A DNA stretch of 5,229 nt, taken from Chloroflexota bacterium. Lineage in GTDB: Bacteria > Chloroflexota > Dehalococcoidia > UBA2979. Below the pieces are notes generated by a model, which saw only the letters and a list, made by a program, of their open reading frames with translations, had not been told where the DNA came from and ran no database searches. Position numbers and translations under genes: made by a program. The stretch covers positions 1 through 5,229 of the forward strand of contig VGPB01000135.1 in NCBI GenBank assembly GCA_016875695.1, written 5' to 3'. Shown here piece by piece: positions 1-5,229 of the stretch; positions within the stretch are counted from its first letter, which is position 1, and the number at the start of each line of letters is the position of its first letter.

Positions 1-20
1 CGCCCGAGAGCGGCGGCTGG

Positions 21-812
21 CTAGCGCTCCGGCGTGCGCCGCAGCGTCGAGCCGGGGTGGGGCGGCGCGCTCGCGCGCGGCGGCGCCGCGGGTGGCGACG
101 GCGGCTCGCTCGTCGCGGCGCCATCGAACATGTAGCCGACGCCGCGGAACGTCTTGATCAGCGGGTGTGCGTCGTCGGTCTCGAGCTTGGAGCGCAGCCG
201 CGACACCCACACGCGCAGGTACTGCAGGTCGTCGCGGTACTCGGGCCCCCACACCTTGCTGAGGATCTCCGCGCTTGCGAGCAGCTTGCCGGCGTTGCTC
301 GCGAGTTGCTGCAGCAGGTTCCATTCCGTGCGCGTGAGCGCGATCATCTTGCCCGCGCGTCGCACGACGCGGCGGTCGAGGTCGATCTCCAGGTCGTCGA
401 CGGTTACGCGATTGGCCGCGCCGGGGTCGTCGGTATGGCGTGCGCGGCGCAGGATCGCGTACGCGCGGGCGCTCAGCTCCTCCGGGTTGAACGGTTTCGT
501 CAGGTAGTCGTCGGCGCTCTGCAGCAGGCCCCGGATGTTGTCACCGTCGGTGCCCTTGCCGGTGAGCAGGATGATCGGTGTCGTGCTGCGCTCGCGCAGG
601 CGTCGCATTACCTCGAGGCCGGAGATGTCGGGCAGCATGACGTCGAGCACGATCAGGTCGGGGTGCTGTTCGTCCGCCAGGCGCAGCGTCTCCTCGCCGT
701 TGGTGGCGGTGATCACCTGCAGGCCCTGGCTCATGAGCTCCGAACGCAGCAGCTTGAGGATGCTCGGGTCGTCATCGACCGCAAGGACCAGCGCGTGCGC
801 GGTACTTGTCAT
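21..812 (-). CDS. OmpR/KdpE-type winged-helix response regulator
   Basis: This is a 263-residue DNA-binding response regulator that would be phosphorylated by a sensor kinase and control promoters. The receiver domain spans about residues 8-120. It has an acidic cluster at D13-D15, the phosphoacceptor Asp57 (in LIVLDVMLPD), the switch Thr84 (ILLTGKG) and the conserved Lys107 (LTKPFNP). The winged-helix output domain spans about 135-230, with the recognition-helix segment LQYLRVWVSRLRSKLE and the wing motif TFRGVGYMF, closest in style to KdpE. Residues 232-263 form a Pro/Ala/Arg-rich tail that is not part of the fold and makes the protein longer than the usual 225-240 residues. The ATG at 810-812 begins directly ahead of the receiver; the ribosome site is weak (a GGGTTGGGA-like stretch). 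No histidine kinase is visible in the window, so the partner is either beyond the left edge or unlinked. Family assignment is secure; the regulated target is unknown. Confidence 0.95.
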   Translation of the reverse strand: MTSTAHALVLAVDDDPSILKLLRSELMSQGLQVITATNGEETLRLADEQHPDLIVLDVMLPDISGLEVMRRLRERSTTPIILLTGKGTDGDNIRGLLQSADDYLTKPFNPEELSARAYAILRRARHTDDPGAANRVTVDDLEIDLDRRVVRRAGKMIALTRTEWNLLQQLASNAGKLLASAEILSKVWGPEYRDDLQYLRVWVSRLRSKLETDDAHPLIKTFRGVGYMFDGAATSEPPSPPAAPPRASAPPHPGSTLRRTPER

Positions 813-1100
813 ACGTTCCCAACCCTATGCAGGCCCACCTGCGCAGCGCCTGTGGAGTGCGCGCGCAGCTAAGCCGGCGCGCCGTCCCAGGTGCACTACT
901 GCGACCGCGCATCGCCGCACGACCCGGCCGCCGATTGTGTCGGCGATACTGACGCGGCTGTCAACTGGCACGCGCGTCGCGTCAGGAGCGGCGCTGAATC
1001 AACGGCACTCCTTCGCGCCGCGTCATGCGGCGAGGGGGCGACTCTAGTCCGCGCGCGGCCCGCGAGCAAGACGCGCGCATGCCGACACCGGGGGGGGGCG
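813..1100. other. Divergent intergenic region, regulator / uracil-DNA glycosylase
   Basis: This 288-base gap lies between the leftward response regulator and the rightward glycosylase gene, so it should hold promoters for both. I could not pick out convincing -35/-10 pairs. An open frame runs through it from a GTG at 891 into the glycosylase, but its translation has no family resemblance and is probably not coding. Short perfect inverted repeats are present: 829-833 with 838-842 (GCAGG/CCTGC), 929-934 with 940-945 (CGCCGA/TCGGCG, alternatively 911-917 with 941-947), and 1016-1021 with 1027-1032 (CGCCGC/GCGGCG). None is followed by a T tract. At this GC content such repeats can arise by chance. 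Confidence 0.5.
1090..1098 (+). repeat. G9 homopolymer just ahead of the glycosylase start
   Basis: Nine consecutive G residues end two bases before the ATG at 1101. The tract sits where a ribosome-binding site would be, and no better AGGAGG-like match is near. It may serve as a degenerate G-rich ribosome site. Its length could vary by slippage, or it could be a sequencing artefact. Confidence 0.6.
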
Positions 1101-1802
1101 ATGCCCGGAGCACCCGATGCGACCACGCCGCTTGCCGCGCTCGCGGCCGAGGTCGTGCGCTGCGAGCGCTGCCCGCGCCTCGTCGCGTGGCGCACGCAGG
1201 TCGCGCGCGAGCGTCGCGCCGCGTACCGCGACCAGCCGTACTGGGGCCGCCCGCTGCCCGGCTTTGGCGACCCGCAAGCGCGCCTGCTGATCGTCGGGCT
1301 CGCGCCGGCAGCGCACGGCGGCAACCGCACGGGCCGCATCTTCACCGGCGATCGCTCCGGCGACTGGCTCTACGGCGCGCTGCATCGCGCCGGCTTTGCC
1401 AACCAGCCGACGAGCGTCGCGCGCGATGACGGCCTCGCCCTGCGCGACGCGTACGTGACCGCCGCCGTGCGCTGCGCGCCGCCTGCCAACCGCCCGACGC
1501 GCGAGGAGCGCGCCGCCTGCGCCCCCTACCTCGCGAGCGAGCTCGCGCTGTTCGAGCGCTGGCGCGTGCTGGTCGCGCTCGGCGGTGTCGCCACCGAGTC
1601 GGCCGCCGCGCTGCTCTGCGTCCGGCCGCGGCCGCGCTTCGGGCACGGCGCGGAGCAGGCGCTCGCGGGTGGGCGTACGCTGCTGTGCTGCTACCACCCG
1701 AGTCAGCAGAATACGTTCACCGGCCGGCTCACTCGCCCGATGTTCGACGCCGTGTTCGAGCGTGCGCGGGCGCTGCTGGCCGCTGCGGCTCCCGGCGAGT
1801 GA
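1101..1802 (+). CDS. Family 5 uracil-DNA glycosylase (UdgB-like), Fe-S protein
   Basis: This DNA-repair enzyme removes uracil, and in this family often other deaminated bases, from DNA as the first step of base-excision repair. From the ATG it has 233 residues. Cys21 and Cys24 (CERCPRLV) with Cys125 and Cys140 match the four-Cys Fe-S cluster of family 4/5 enzymes. The segment YWGRPLPGFGDP (47-58) is typical of family 5. Motif I is GLAPAAHGGNRTGRIFTGD (66-84), with Ala where other UDG families have a catalytic Asp or Asn, which separates it from family 4. Motif III is HPSQQN (199-204). The frame stays open upstream to a GTG at 891, but those 70 residues are not family-like, so ATG 1101 is preferred; a run of nine G lies just upstream of it. 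The downstream hydrolase starts 38 bases after the stop, suggesting co-transcription. The family is clear; exact base specificity is not visible. Confidence 0.95.
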   Translation: MPGAPDATTPLAALAAEVVRCERCPRLVAWRTQVARERRAAYRDQPYWGRPLPGFGDPQARLLIVGLAPAAHGGNRTGRIFTGDRSGDWLYGALHRAGFANQPTSVARDDGLALRDAYVTAAVRCAPPANRPTREERAACAPYLASELALFERWRVLVALGGVATESAAALLCVRPRPRFGHGAEQALAGGRTLLCCYHPSQQNTFTGRLTRPMFDAVFERARALLAAAAPGE

Positions 1803-1840
1803 CCTTGACGCGCCGTGCGCGCCCGCGGGATGGTGCATGC

Positions 1841-2518
1841 ATGGACGTGGCGAACGAGCTCATGGTGCGCGGCATCGTCGTCGGCGTGTTCCAGGAGAAC
1901 TGCTGGGTCGTCGGCAACCGCCGCACCGGCGAGGCCATCTGTATCGATCCCGGCGACGAGCCCGTCGAAGTGCTGGCGCTCGCGCGCGACCTCGGCGTGC
2001 AGATCAAGCTGATCGCGAACTCGCACGGCCACCTGGACCACGTGCTGGGCGTGCATGGCGTGCACAGCGCGACCGGCGCGCCCTTCCTGCTGCACGAGGG
2101 CGACCTGGGGCTGGTCACTGAGGGCTGGCAGGAGGGCGCCCTGCGCATGGGCTTCGACATTGCGCAGGGCCCGCCGCCGCCCAGCGGCTTCGTGCGCGCG
2201 GGCGACGTCGTGGAGGTGGCGGGCCTGCGCCTGCGGGTGCTCGGTACGCCGGGCCACACCCCGGGCAGCGTCAGCTACTACGCCGACGAGGGCCTCCTGT
2301 TCAGCGGCGACACGCTCTTCCGCGAGTCGATTGGGCGTACGGACATGCCGGGCGGCGACTATGGGCAGGAAATGACCAGCATCTGCGACCAGCTGCTGAC
2401 GCTGCCCTCGGATACGCTCGTGCTGCCCGGGCACATGCAGGAGACGACGGTCGGCTACGAGCGCGAGCGCAACCCGTTCGTGCTGGACTGGCTGCGCCGC
2501 AAGGCCGAGACGCGCTAG
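1841..2518 (+). CDS. MBL-fold metallo-hydrolase, glyoxalase II-like
   Basis: This is a cytosolic 225-residue metallo-beta-lactamase-fold hydrolase of the hydroxyacylglutathione-hydrolase-like group, typically binding two metals and cleaving thioesters. The metal-binding signature is SHGHLDH at 61-67 (His62, His64, Asp66, His67). His139 (GHTPGS), the bridging Asp157 (FSGDTLF) and His198 (LPGHM) complete the set. The motif ESIGRTDMPGGD (162-173) is typical of the glyoxalase II-like subgroup. The protein lacks the long C-terminal glutathione-binding extension of classical GloB, so the substrate cannot be named. It has no signal peptide. ATG 1841 is chosen as the first in-frame ATG after the glycosylase stop; ATG 1862 (M8, at MVRGIVVG) is a plausible alternative that starts right at the conserved fold. 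Neither start has a strong ribosome site. It follows the glycosylase by 38 bases and probably shares its transcript, though no functional link between the two is known to me. Confidence 0.93.
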   Translation: MDVANELMVRGIVVGVFQENCWVVGNRRTGEAICIDPGDEPVEVLALARDLGVQIKLIANSHGHLDHVLGVHGVHSATGAPFLLHEGDLGLVTEGWQEGALRMGFDIAQGPPPPSGFVRAGDVVEVAGLRLRVLGTPGHTPGSVSYYADEGLLFSGDTLFRESIGRTDMPGGDYGQEMTSICDQLLTLPSDTLVLPGHMQETTVGYERERNPFVLDWLRRKAETR

Positions 2519-2680
2519 CCGCGTCGCATATGTCTCGAGCGCCTCGAATGCTACGCGACGCGTTAGCGCACGCGACGTAACGGTGCGCGTGCTCGCGCAG
2601 CGCCGCTTCGCCCGCTGGTCGCGCGTGACATGGATGTGATACCAACGCACCGCGAACAGGAAGCGTTGGAGGGAGCGAGC
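2519..2680. promoter_or_regulatory. Candidate control region ahead of the thiolase/DUF35 pair
   Basis: This 162-base gap precedes the thiolase-like gene. It contains overlapping inverted repeats: CGTTA (2561-2565) with TAACG (2578-2582), GCACGCG (2568-2574) with CGCGTGC (2586-2592), and CCAACGC (2642-2648) with GCGTTGG (2663-2669). The octamer ACGCGACG also occurs directly repeated at 2553 and 2570, 17 bases apart. These could be repressor-binding sites or mRNA structures. I could not identify a convincing sigma-70 promoter. The role is inferred from position and symmetry only. Confidence 0.35.
2668..2675 (+). promoter_or_regulatory. Ribosome-binding site deciding the GTG start at 2681
   Basis: GGAGGGAG lies five bases before the GTG at 2681 and is the strongest Shine-Dalgarno match in this gap. 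The upstream in-frame ATG at 2630 has no comparable site. This is the main reason for placing the thiolase-like start at 2681. The first two bases (2668-2669) also belong to the right arm of an inverted repeat (2642-2648 / 2663-2669). Confidence 0.7.
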
Positions 2681-3940
2681 GTGGCCAAGGGTGTGGGTCT
2701 GCTACGGAACAAGTACGCCGTTGTTGGCATCGGCGAGACCGAGTTCTCACGCAACTCCGGGCGCACGACGCGTGCCATGGGCGCCGAGGCAGTGCGCAAG
2801 GCGATCGACGACTCCGGCCTCGATTATGACTCCACGAGCTGGGGCGTGACCTGTTACGCCGCCGGCGGCGATGCCGCCGGGTCCGAGACCATCTGCTCCG
2901 ACGTCGGCATCCGCCTCGACTGGCAGGCCGACACCGGCGGCGGCGGCTCCTCGACCGAGACGCTCATCCCGATCGCGCTCGGCGTGCTCGAGTCCGGCGG
3001 CTGCGACGCGATGATCATCTACCGCTCGATGAACGGCCGCACCGGCCTGCGCATGGGCGGCAACGCCGCCACCGGCATGCGCCAGATCGCGCCGTGGATG
3101 CCCGTGCAGGGGCAGAGCAACCTCGCCGCCGGCATCTACGGCATCGCCAGCCCGCTCAACACCTTCGCGTTGACTGCCGTGCGGCACATGTATGAGTTCG
3201 GCACCACCTCCGAGCAGCTCGCGCACGTCAAGGTCGCGCACAGCCAGCACGCCTCGAACAACCCCAAGGCCTACTATAAGCAGCGGCTCACCGTCGACGA
3301 CGTGATGAATAGCCGCTACATCGCGCGGCCCTTCCACCTGCTCGACTGCTGCGTGGAGACGGACAACGCCGTCGCGGTCGTGATCACGGACACCGAGCGC
3401 GCGAAGAGCCTCAAGCACCGGCCCGTGGCCATCAAGGGCAGCGCGGGTCGCGCCCACAAATGGCGCCCCGACTACCACTTCAACGACGGTCCCATCAACC
3501 GCGTGGCCGGCTTCTACACCGGCCCCATCGCCTTCTCTAACGCGGGCGTTGGCCACGACGACATCGACGCGACCGGCTCCTACGACGCGTTTACGTTCAC
3601 AGCCATGCTGCAGCTGGAGGCCTACGGCTTCTGCCCGCTCGGCGAGGGCGGCAATTACGTCTCCGACGGCACGATCTTCCTCGGCGGCCGGCGGCCGAAC
3701 AACACGTCGGGCGGCCACCTCTGCGAGACCTACACACACGGCATGAACATGGTGATCGAGAACGTGCGCCAGCTGCGCGGCGAGGTGGACGATTACTGCC
3801 CGGGCGCCGCGCAGGGCCAGCACAGCTACGACTACTCCGAGGGCAAGTGCCGCATGCTGCGCGACCCCAAGCACACGATGAACCTCGGCTGGGCGCAGCC
3901 CGCCACCGGCTCCGCGCTCATCATGACGAACCAGATCTAA
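2681..3940 (+). CDS. Thiolase-superfamily protein without catalytic Cys, Ltp2-like aldolase candidate
   Basis: From the GTG this is a 419-residue protein of the lipid-transfer-protein/SCP-x thiolase-like group. It opens with the family's N-terminal motif YAVVGIGETEF (12-22). Where thiolases have their nucleophilic Cys, near residue 90, it has a Gly/Ser run, DTGGGGSS (84-91), so ordinary Claisen thiolysis is unlikely. The C-terminal half has SYDAF (300-304), LGEGGNYVSDG (320-330) and the motif NTSGGHLCETYTHG (341-354). Tyr301 and Tyr351 lie in the two motifs that normally supply thiolase active-site residues and are 50 residues apart, as are the Tyr294/Tyr344 that I recall for the steroid aldolase Ltp2. 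I infer a retro-aldol cleavage or related acyl-CoA reaction in the cytosol with the DUF35 protein encoded 28 bases downstream. An ATG at 2630 would add 17 non-family residues and lacks a ribosome site. Superfamily is secure; reaction and substrate are inferred. Confidence 0.88.
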   Translation: MAKGVGLLRNKYAVVGIGETEFSRNSGRTTRAMGAEAVRKAIDDSGLDYDSTSWGVTCYAAGGDAAGSETICSDVGIRLDWQADTGGGGSSTETLIPIALGVLESGGCDAMIIYRSMNGRTGLRMGGNAATGMRQIAPWMPVQGQSNLAAGIYGIASPLNTFALTAVRHMYEFGTTSEQLAHVKVAHSQHASNNPKAYYKQRLTVDDVMNSRYIARPFHLLDCCVETDNAVAVVITDTERAKSLKHRPVAIKGSAGRAHKWRPDYHFNDGPINRVAGFYTGPIAFSNAGVGHDDIDATGSYDAFTFTAMLQLEAYGFCPLGEGGNYVSDGTIFLGGRRPNNTSGGHLCETYTHGMNMVIENVRQLRGEVDDYCPGAAQGQHSYDYSEGKCRMLRDPKHTMNLGWAQPATGSALIMTNQI

Positions 3941-3950
3941 GCGCCGCGCG

Positions 3951-3958
3951 AAGGAAGG
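3951..3958 (+). promoter_or_regulatory. Ribosome-binding site of the DUF35 gene
   Basis: AAGGAAGG ends ten bases before the ATG at 3969, within the 28-base gap after the thiolase-like stop. It supports this ATG and translation from a shared transcript. Confidence 0.55.
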
Positions 3959-3968
3959 CCAGCAACAC

Positions 3969-4496
3969 ATGCCGAAGTGGCTCGACGCCGAGGTGGTCAT
4001 CCCGGACAACGACCACGAGAACCGCAGGTTCTTCGAGGAGCAGGCCGGCGGGCAGCTGCGCCTGCCGCACTGCCAGAGTTGCGACATGATGCACTACCCC
4101 GTGCGCCCCATGTGCCCGGACTGCCGCAGCGCGGACATCGACTACAAGACCGTGTCTGGCAAGGGCACCATCCACTCGTACTTCGTGCTCACCGAGCCGA
4201 TCCACCCGGCGTTCTACCCGCACCGCGACGCCCCCGTCGCGCTCATCGAGCTCGACGAGCAGCGCGGCGTCAGCAAGGGCGGCGATCGCACCGTGCAGCC
4301 GGCCGAGTTCCGCGCGCTGCGCCTGGTCGGCAACATCCTCAGGGAGGACGGTTCGTTCGAGGACCCCGCGCAGGTCGGTATCGGCAAGCGCGTGCAGCTG
4401 AAGATGATGGACCTCGGCGACGGCTTCGGGCTGCCGCAGTGGACGCTCGCCGACGAGCCACCCGAGGGTCGCGTCTGGCAGGTGCCCGGCGGCTAG
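3969..4496 (+). CDS. DUF35 zinc-ribbon / OB-fold acyl-CoA partner protein
   Basis: This is a 175-residue protein of the DUF35 (rubredoxin-like zinc ribbon plus OB-fold) family. Such proteins bind thiolase-like enzymes and are thought to contribute to acyl-CoA binding; in steroid degradation a DUF35 domain is required by the Ltp2 aldolase. An N-terminal helical lead (about 12-30, including NRRFFEEQAGGQL) is followed by the zinc ribbon, with Cys35/Cys38 (CQSC) and Cys49/Cys52 (CPDC). The OB-fold begins at about residue 58 (TVSGKGTIHSYFVLT) and runs to about 160. The stretch at 97-115 (EQRGVSKGGDRTVQPAEF) looks like an insertion or long loop and makes the protein somewhat longer than a minimal DUF35 protein. 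It stands alone and is not fused to a MaoC hydratase domain as in ChsH2. The close spacing to the thiolase-like gene strongly suggests a complex. Confidence 0.9.
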   Translation: MPKWLDAEVVIPDNDHENRRFFEEQAGGQLRLPHCQSCDMMHYPVRPMCPDCRSADIDYKTVSGKGTIHSYFVLTEPIHPAFYPHRDAPVALIELDEQRGVSKGGDRTVQPAEFRALRLVGNILREDGSFEDPAQVGIGKRVQLKMMDLGDGFGLPQWTLADEPPEGRVWQVPGG

Positions 4497-4525
4497 TCCA
4501 TGCGCTACGTCGGCGCGCGAATAGC

Positions 4526-4557
4526 CGGAGGCCCCGCTCCCGCGAGCGGGGCCTCCG
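4526..4557. terminator. Perfect 14-bp GC hairpin after the DUF35 gene
   Basis: CGGAGGCCCCGCTC (4526-4539) pairs perfectly with GAGCGGGGCCTCCG (4544-4557) around a four-base loop, CCGC. It lies 29 bases after the DUF35 stop and 18 bases before the cupin ATG. There is no T tract on either side, so it is not a textbook intrinsic terminator, but such hairpins commonly end transcripts or protect 3' ends in GC-rich genomes. It probably separates the thiolase/DUF35 unit from the cupin gene, or reduces readthrough. Confidence 0.65.
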
Positions 4558-4575
4558 CGTGAGAGGCGGAGTGCG

Positions 4576-4938
4576 ATGCAGGTGATTCACGCGGCGGAGG
4601 GCGACACGGTGGAGCGTACCGGCCAGCCGCTGTTCATCGGGCAGGTCTGGGGGCGCGCACTGGCGGCCGCTGAGAACAGCGCCGACTACGCGCTCAACGT
4701 CGTGCAGTTCGCCGCCGGTGCGCGCACGCGCATGCACGCGCACTCCTCGGACCAGCTGCTCTTCGTCGTGTCCGGCATCGGCGAGGCTGGCACGCCCGAC
4801 GCCGTCTACCGCATCGCCTCCGGCGATACCGTGCTCGTGCGGGCCGGCGAGGCGCACTGGCACGGTGCCGGCGATACTGGCTCGCCCATGGCGCACCTCT
4901 CGATCACGCGTGTCGGCTCGGAAACCACGATCCTCTAG
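4576..4938 (+). CDS. Small single-domain cupin protein
   Basis: This is a 120-residue single beta-barrel cupin. Cupin motif 1 is at about 48-69 (GARTRMHAHSSDQLLFVVSG): His54 and His56 are present, and Gln60 stands where the classical motif has a metal-binding Glu, a substitution common in small cupins. Motif 2 is at about 83-96 (GDTVLVRAGEAHWH), with His94 as the remaining ligand. A metal site of three His plus Gln is therefore likely. The start has GAGAGGCGGAG (4561-4571) upstream. The family covers dioxygenases, isomerases, binding proteins and many unknowns; nothing here decides the reaction. It lies downstream of the strong hairpin at 4526-4557, so it may be transcribed separately from the thiolase/DUF35 unit. 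It converges on a leftward gene whose stop is only nine bases away. Confidence 0.9.
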   Translation: MQVIHAAEGDTVERTGQPLFIGQVWGRALAAAENSADYALNVVQFAAGARTRMHAHSSDQLLFVVSGIGEAGTPDAVYRIASGDTVLVRAGEAHWHGAGDTGSPMAHLSITRVGSETTIL

Positions 4939-4947
4939 CCGCGCGTG

Positions 4948-5229
4948 TTACGGCGAGCCGGACTCGCTGCGCAGCAGCAGCACCACGCTGCCGAGCACGA
5001 GCGCGTAGACGACGAGGGCGACGCCGTCGTTGAGGAAGAACGCCGGGTTGATGGTGAGCGCCAGGCTCAGCCCGCCCAGCAGGTAGAGCACCACGAACAC
5101 CAGCACCGGCAGCAGCTGGCGGGGCGTCGGCGGGCTCTCGGCCGCCGGCGCGCGCGGACGCGTGCGTGCCCACAGCTGCGACGCGCGGCGCAGGCGCGGG
5201 CGGGGCTCGCGGCGCCATGGGTCCGCCAC
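4948..5229 (-). CDS. Small two-helix membrane protein, possibly cut by window edge
   Basis: I do not recognise this leftward gene. The visible 93 codons run from a GTG at the very edge (5227-5229) to a TAA at 4948-4950. That GTG may be the real start or an internal valine, so the gene may be 5'-truncated by the window. The first 35 or so residues are rich in Arg and Pro (REPRPRLRRASQLWARTRPR) and would stay on the cytoplasmic side by the positive-inside rule. Two hydrophobic segments follow at about 39-58 (LLPVLVFVVLYLLGGLSLAL) and 69-87 (DGVALVVYALVLGSVVLLL), joined by a short loop, TINPAFFLN. A short polar tail, RSESGSP, ends the protein. This fits a small inner-membrane protein with both termini inside. 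There is no catalytic motif. High hydrophobicity in this frame, absent from the overlapping frame, supports it as coding. Confidence 0.7.
   Translation of the reverse strand: MADPWRREPRPRLRRASQLWARTRPRAPAAESPPTPRQLLPVLVFVVLYLLGGLSLALTINPAFFLNDGVALVVYALVLGSVVLLLRSESGSP

Noticed and set aside
57..872. 271-codon plus-strand open frame opposite the response regulator
   Set aside because: It is Arg/Ala/Gln-rich with no recognisable motif, while the opposite strand encodes a complete response regulator.
891..1100. N-terminal extension of the glycosylase from GTG 891
   Set aside because: The extra 70 residues do not resemble family 5 enzymes, whose conserved region starts shortly after ATG 1101.
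1703..2650. 315-codon minus-strand open frame opposite the MBL-fold gene
   Set aside because: The composition is that of a shadow frame, and the plus strand has all the metal-binding motifs of the hydrolase.
2630..2680. 17-residue N-terminal extension of the thiolase-like protein from ATG 2630
   Set aside because: It has no ribosome site and no family similarity; GTG 2681 has GGAGGGAG at good spacing. This start is still possible.
2747..4087. 446-codon open frame on the minus strand opposite the thiolase/DUF35 genes
   Set aside because: The translation is His/Val/Ala/Arg-rich with no family motifs and mirrors two well-supported plus-strand genes; long antisense frames are expected at this GC content.
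4339..4896. 185-codon minus-strand frame across the hairpin and cupin gene
   Set aside because: It overlaps two supported plus-strand genes and the hairpin, with an Arg-rich translation lacking motifs.
4904..5218. Alternative minus-strand frame starting at ATG 5216-5218
   Set aside because: It is Ala/Pro/Arg-rich without structure, while the overlapping frame ending at 4948 has two clear membrane segments.

Overview
The window is very GC-rich, compact bacterial DNA with high third-position GC. The gene types (OmpR-type regulator, family 5 uracil-DNA glycosylase, glyoxalase II-like hydrolase, a thiolase/zinc-ribbon acyl-CoA pair) fit a high-GC proteobacterium, possibly from a steroid- or lipid-degrading gammaproteobacterial lineage. 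That assignment is an inference from gene content only. I see no rRNA, tRNA, CRISPR array, insertion sequence or phage gene.

Layout. At the left end a winged-helix response regulator runs leftward (21-812). A 288-base gap separates it from a rightward series of five genes. The first two are a family 5 uracil-DNA glycosylase (1101-1802) and a metallo-beta-lactamase-fold hydrolase of the glyoxalase II-like type (1841-2518); they are close enough to be co-transcribed. After a 162-base gap with several inverted repeats comes a two-gene unit: a thiolase-superfamily protein lacking the usual nucleophilic cysteine (2681-3940) and a DUF35 zinc-ribbon/OB-fold partner (3969-4496). A perfect 14-bp hairpin (4526-4557) follows, then a small single-domain cupin (4576-4938). 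A leftward gene for a small two-helix membrane protein (4948 to the window edge) converges on the cupin and may be cut by the edge.

How the genes work together. The only clear functional partnership is the thiolase-like protein with the DUF35 protein. It resembles the Ltp2/DUF35 aldolase complexes of steroid side-chain degradation and related thiolase-like/DUF35 pairs. The thiolase-like protein has Gly/Ser where a thiolase carries its acyl-accepting Cys, and it has two tyrosines 50 residues apart in the same motifs as the tyrosines described for Ltp2. I therefore favour retro-aldol C-C cleavage of an acyl-CoA over thiolysis. The other genes look like housekeeping or accessory functions (DNA repair, thioester or other small-molecule hydrolysis, regulation). 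I found no strong evidence for a wholly new system; the best candidate for follow-up is the aldolase-like pair and the repeats in front of it.
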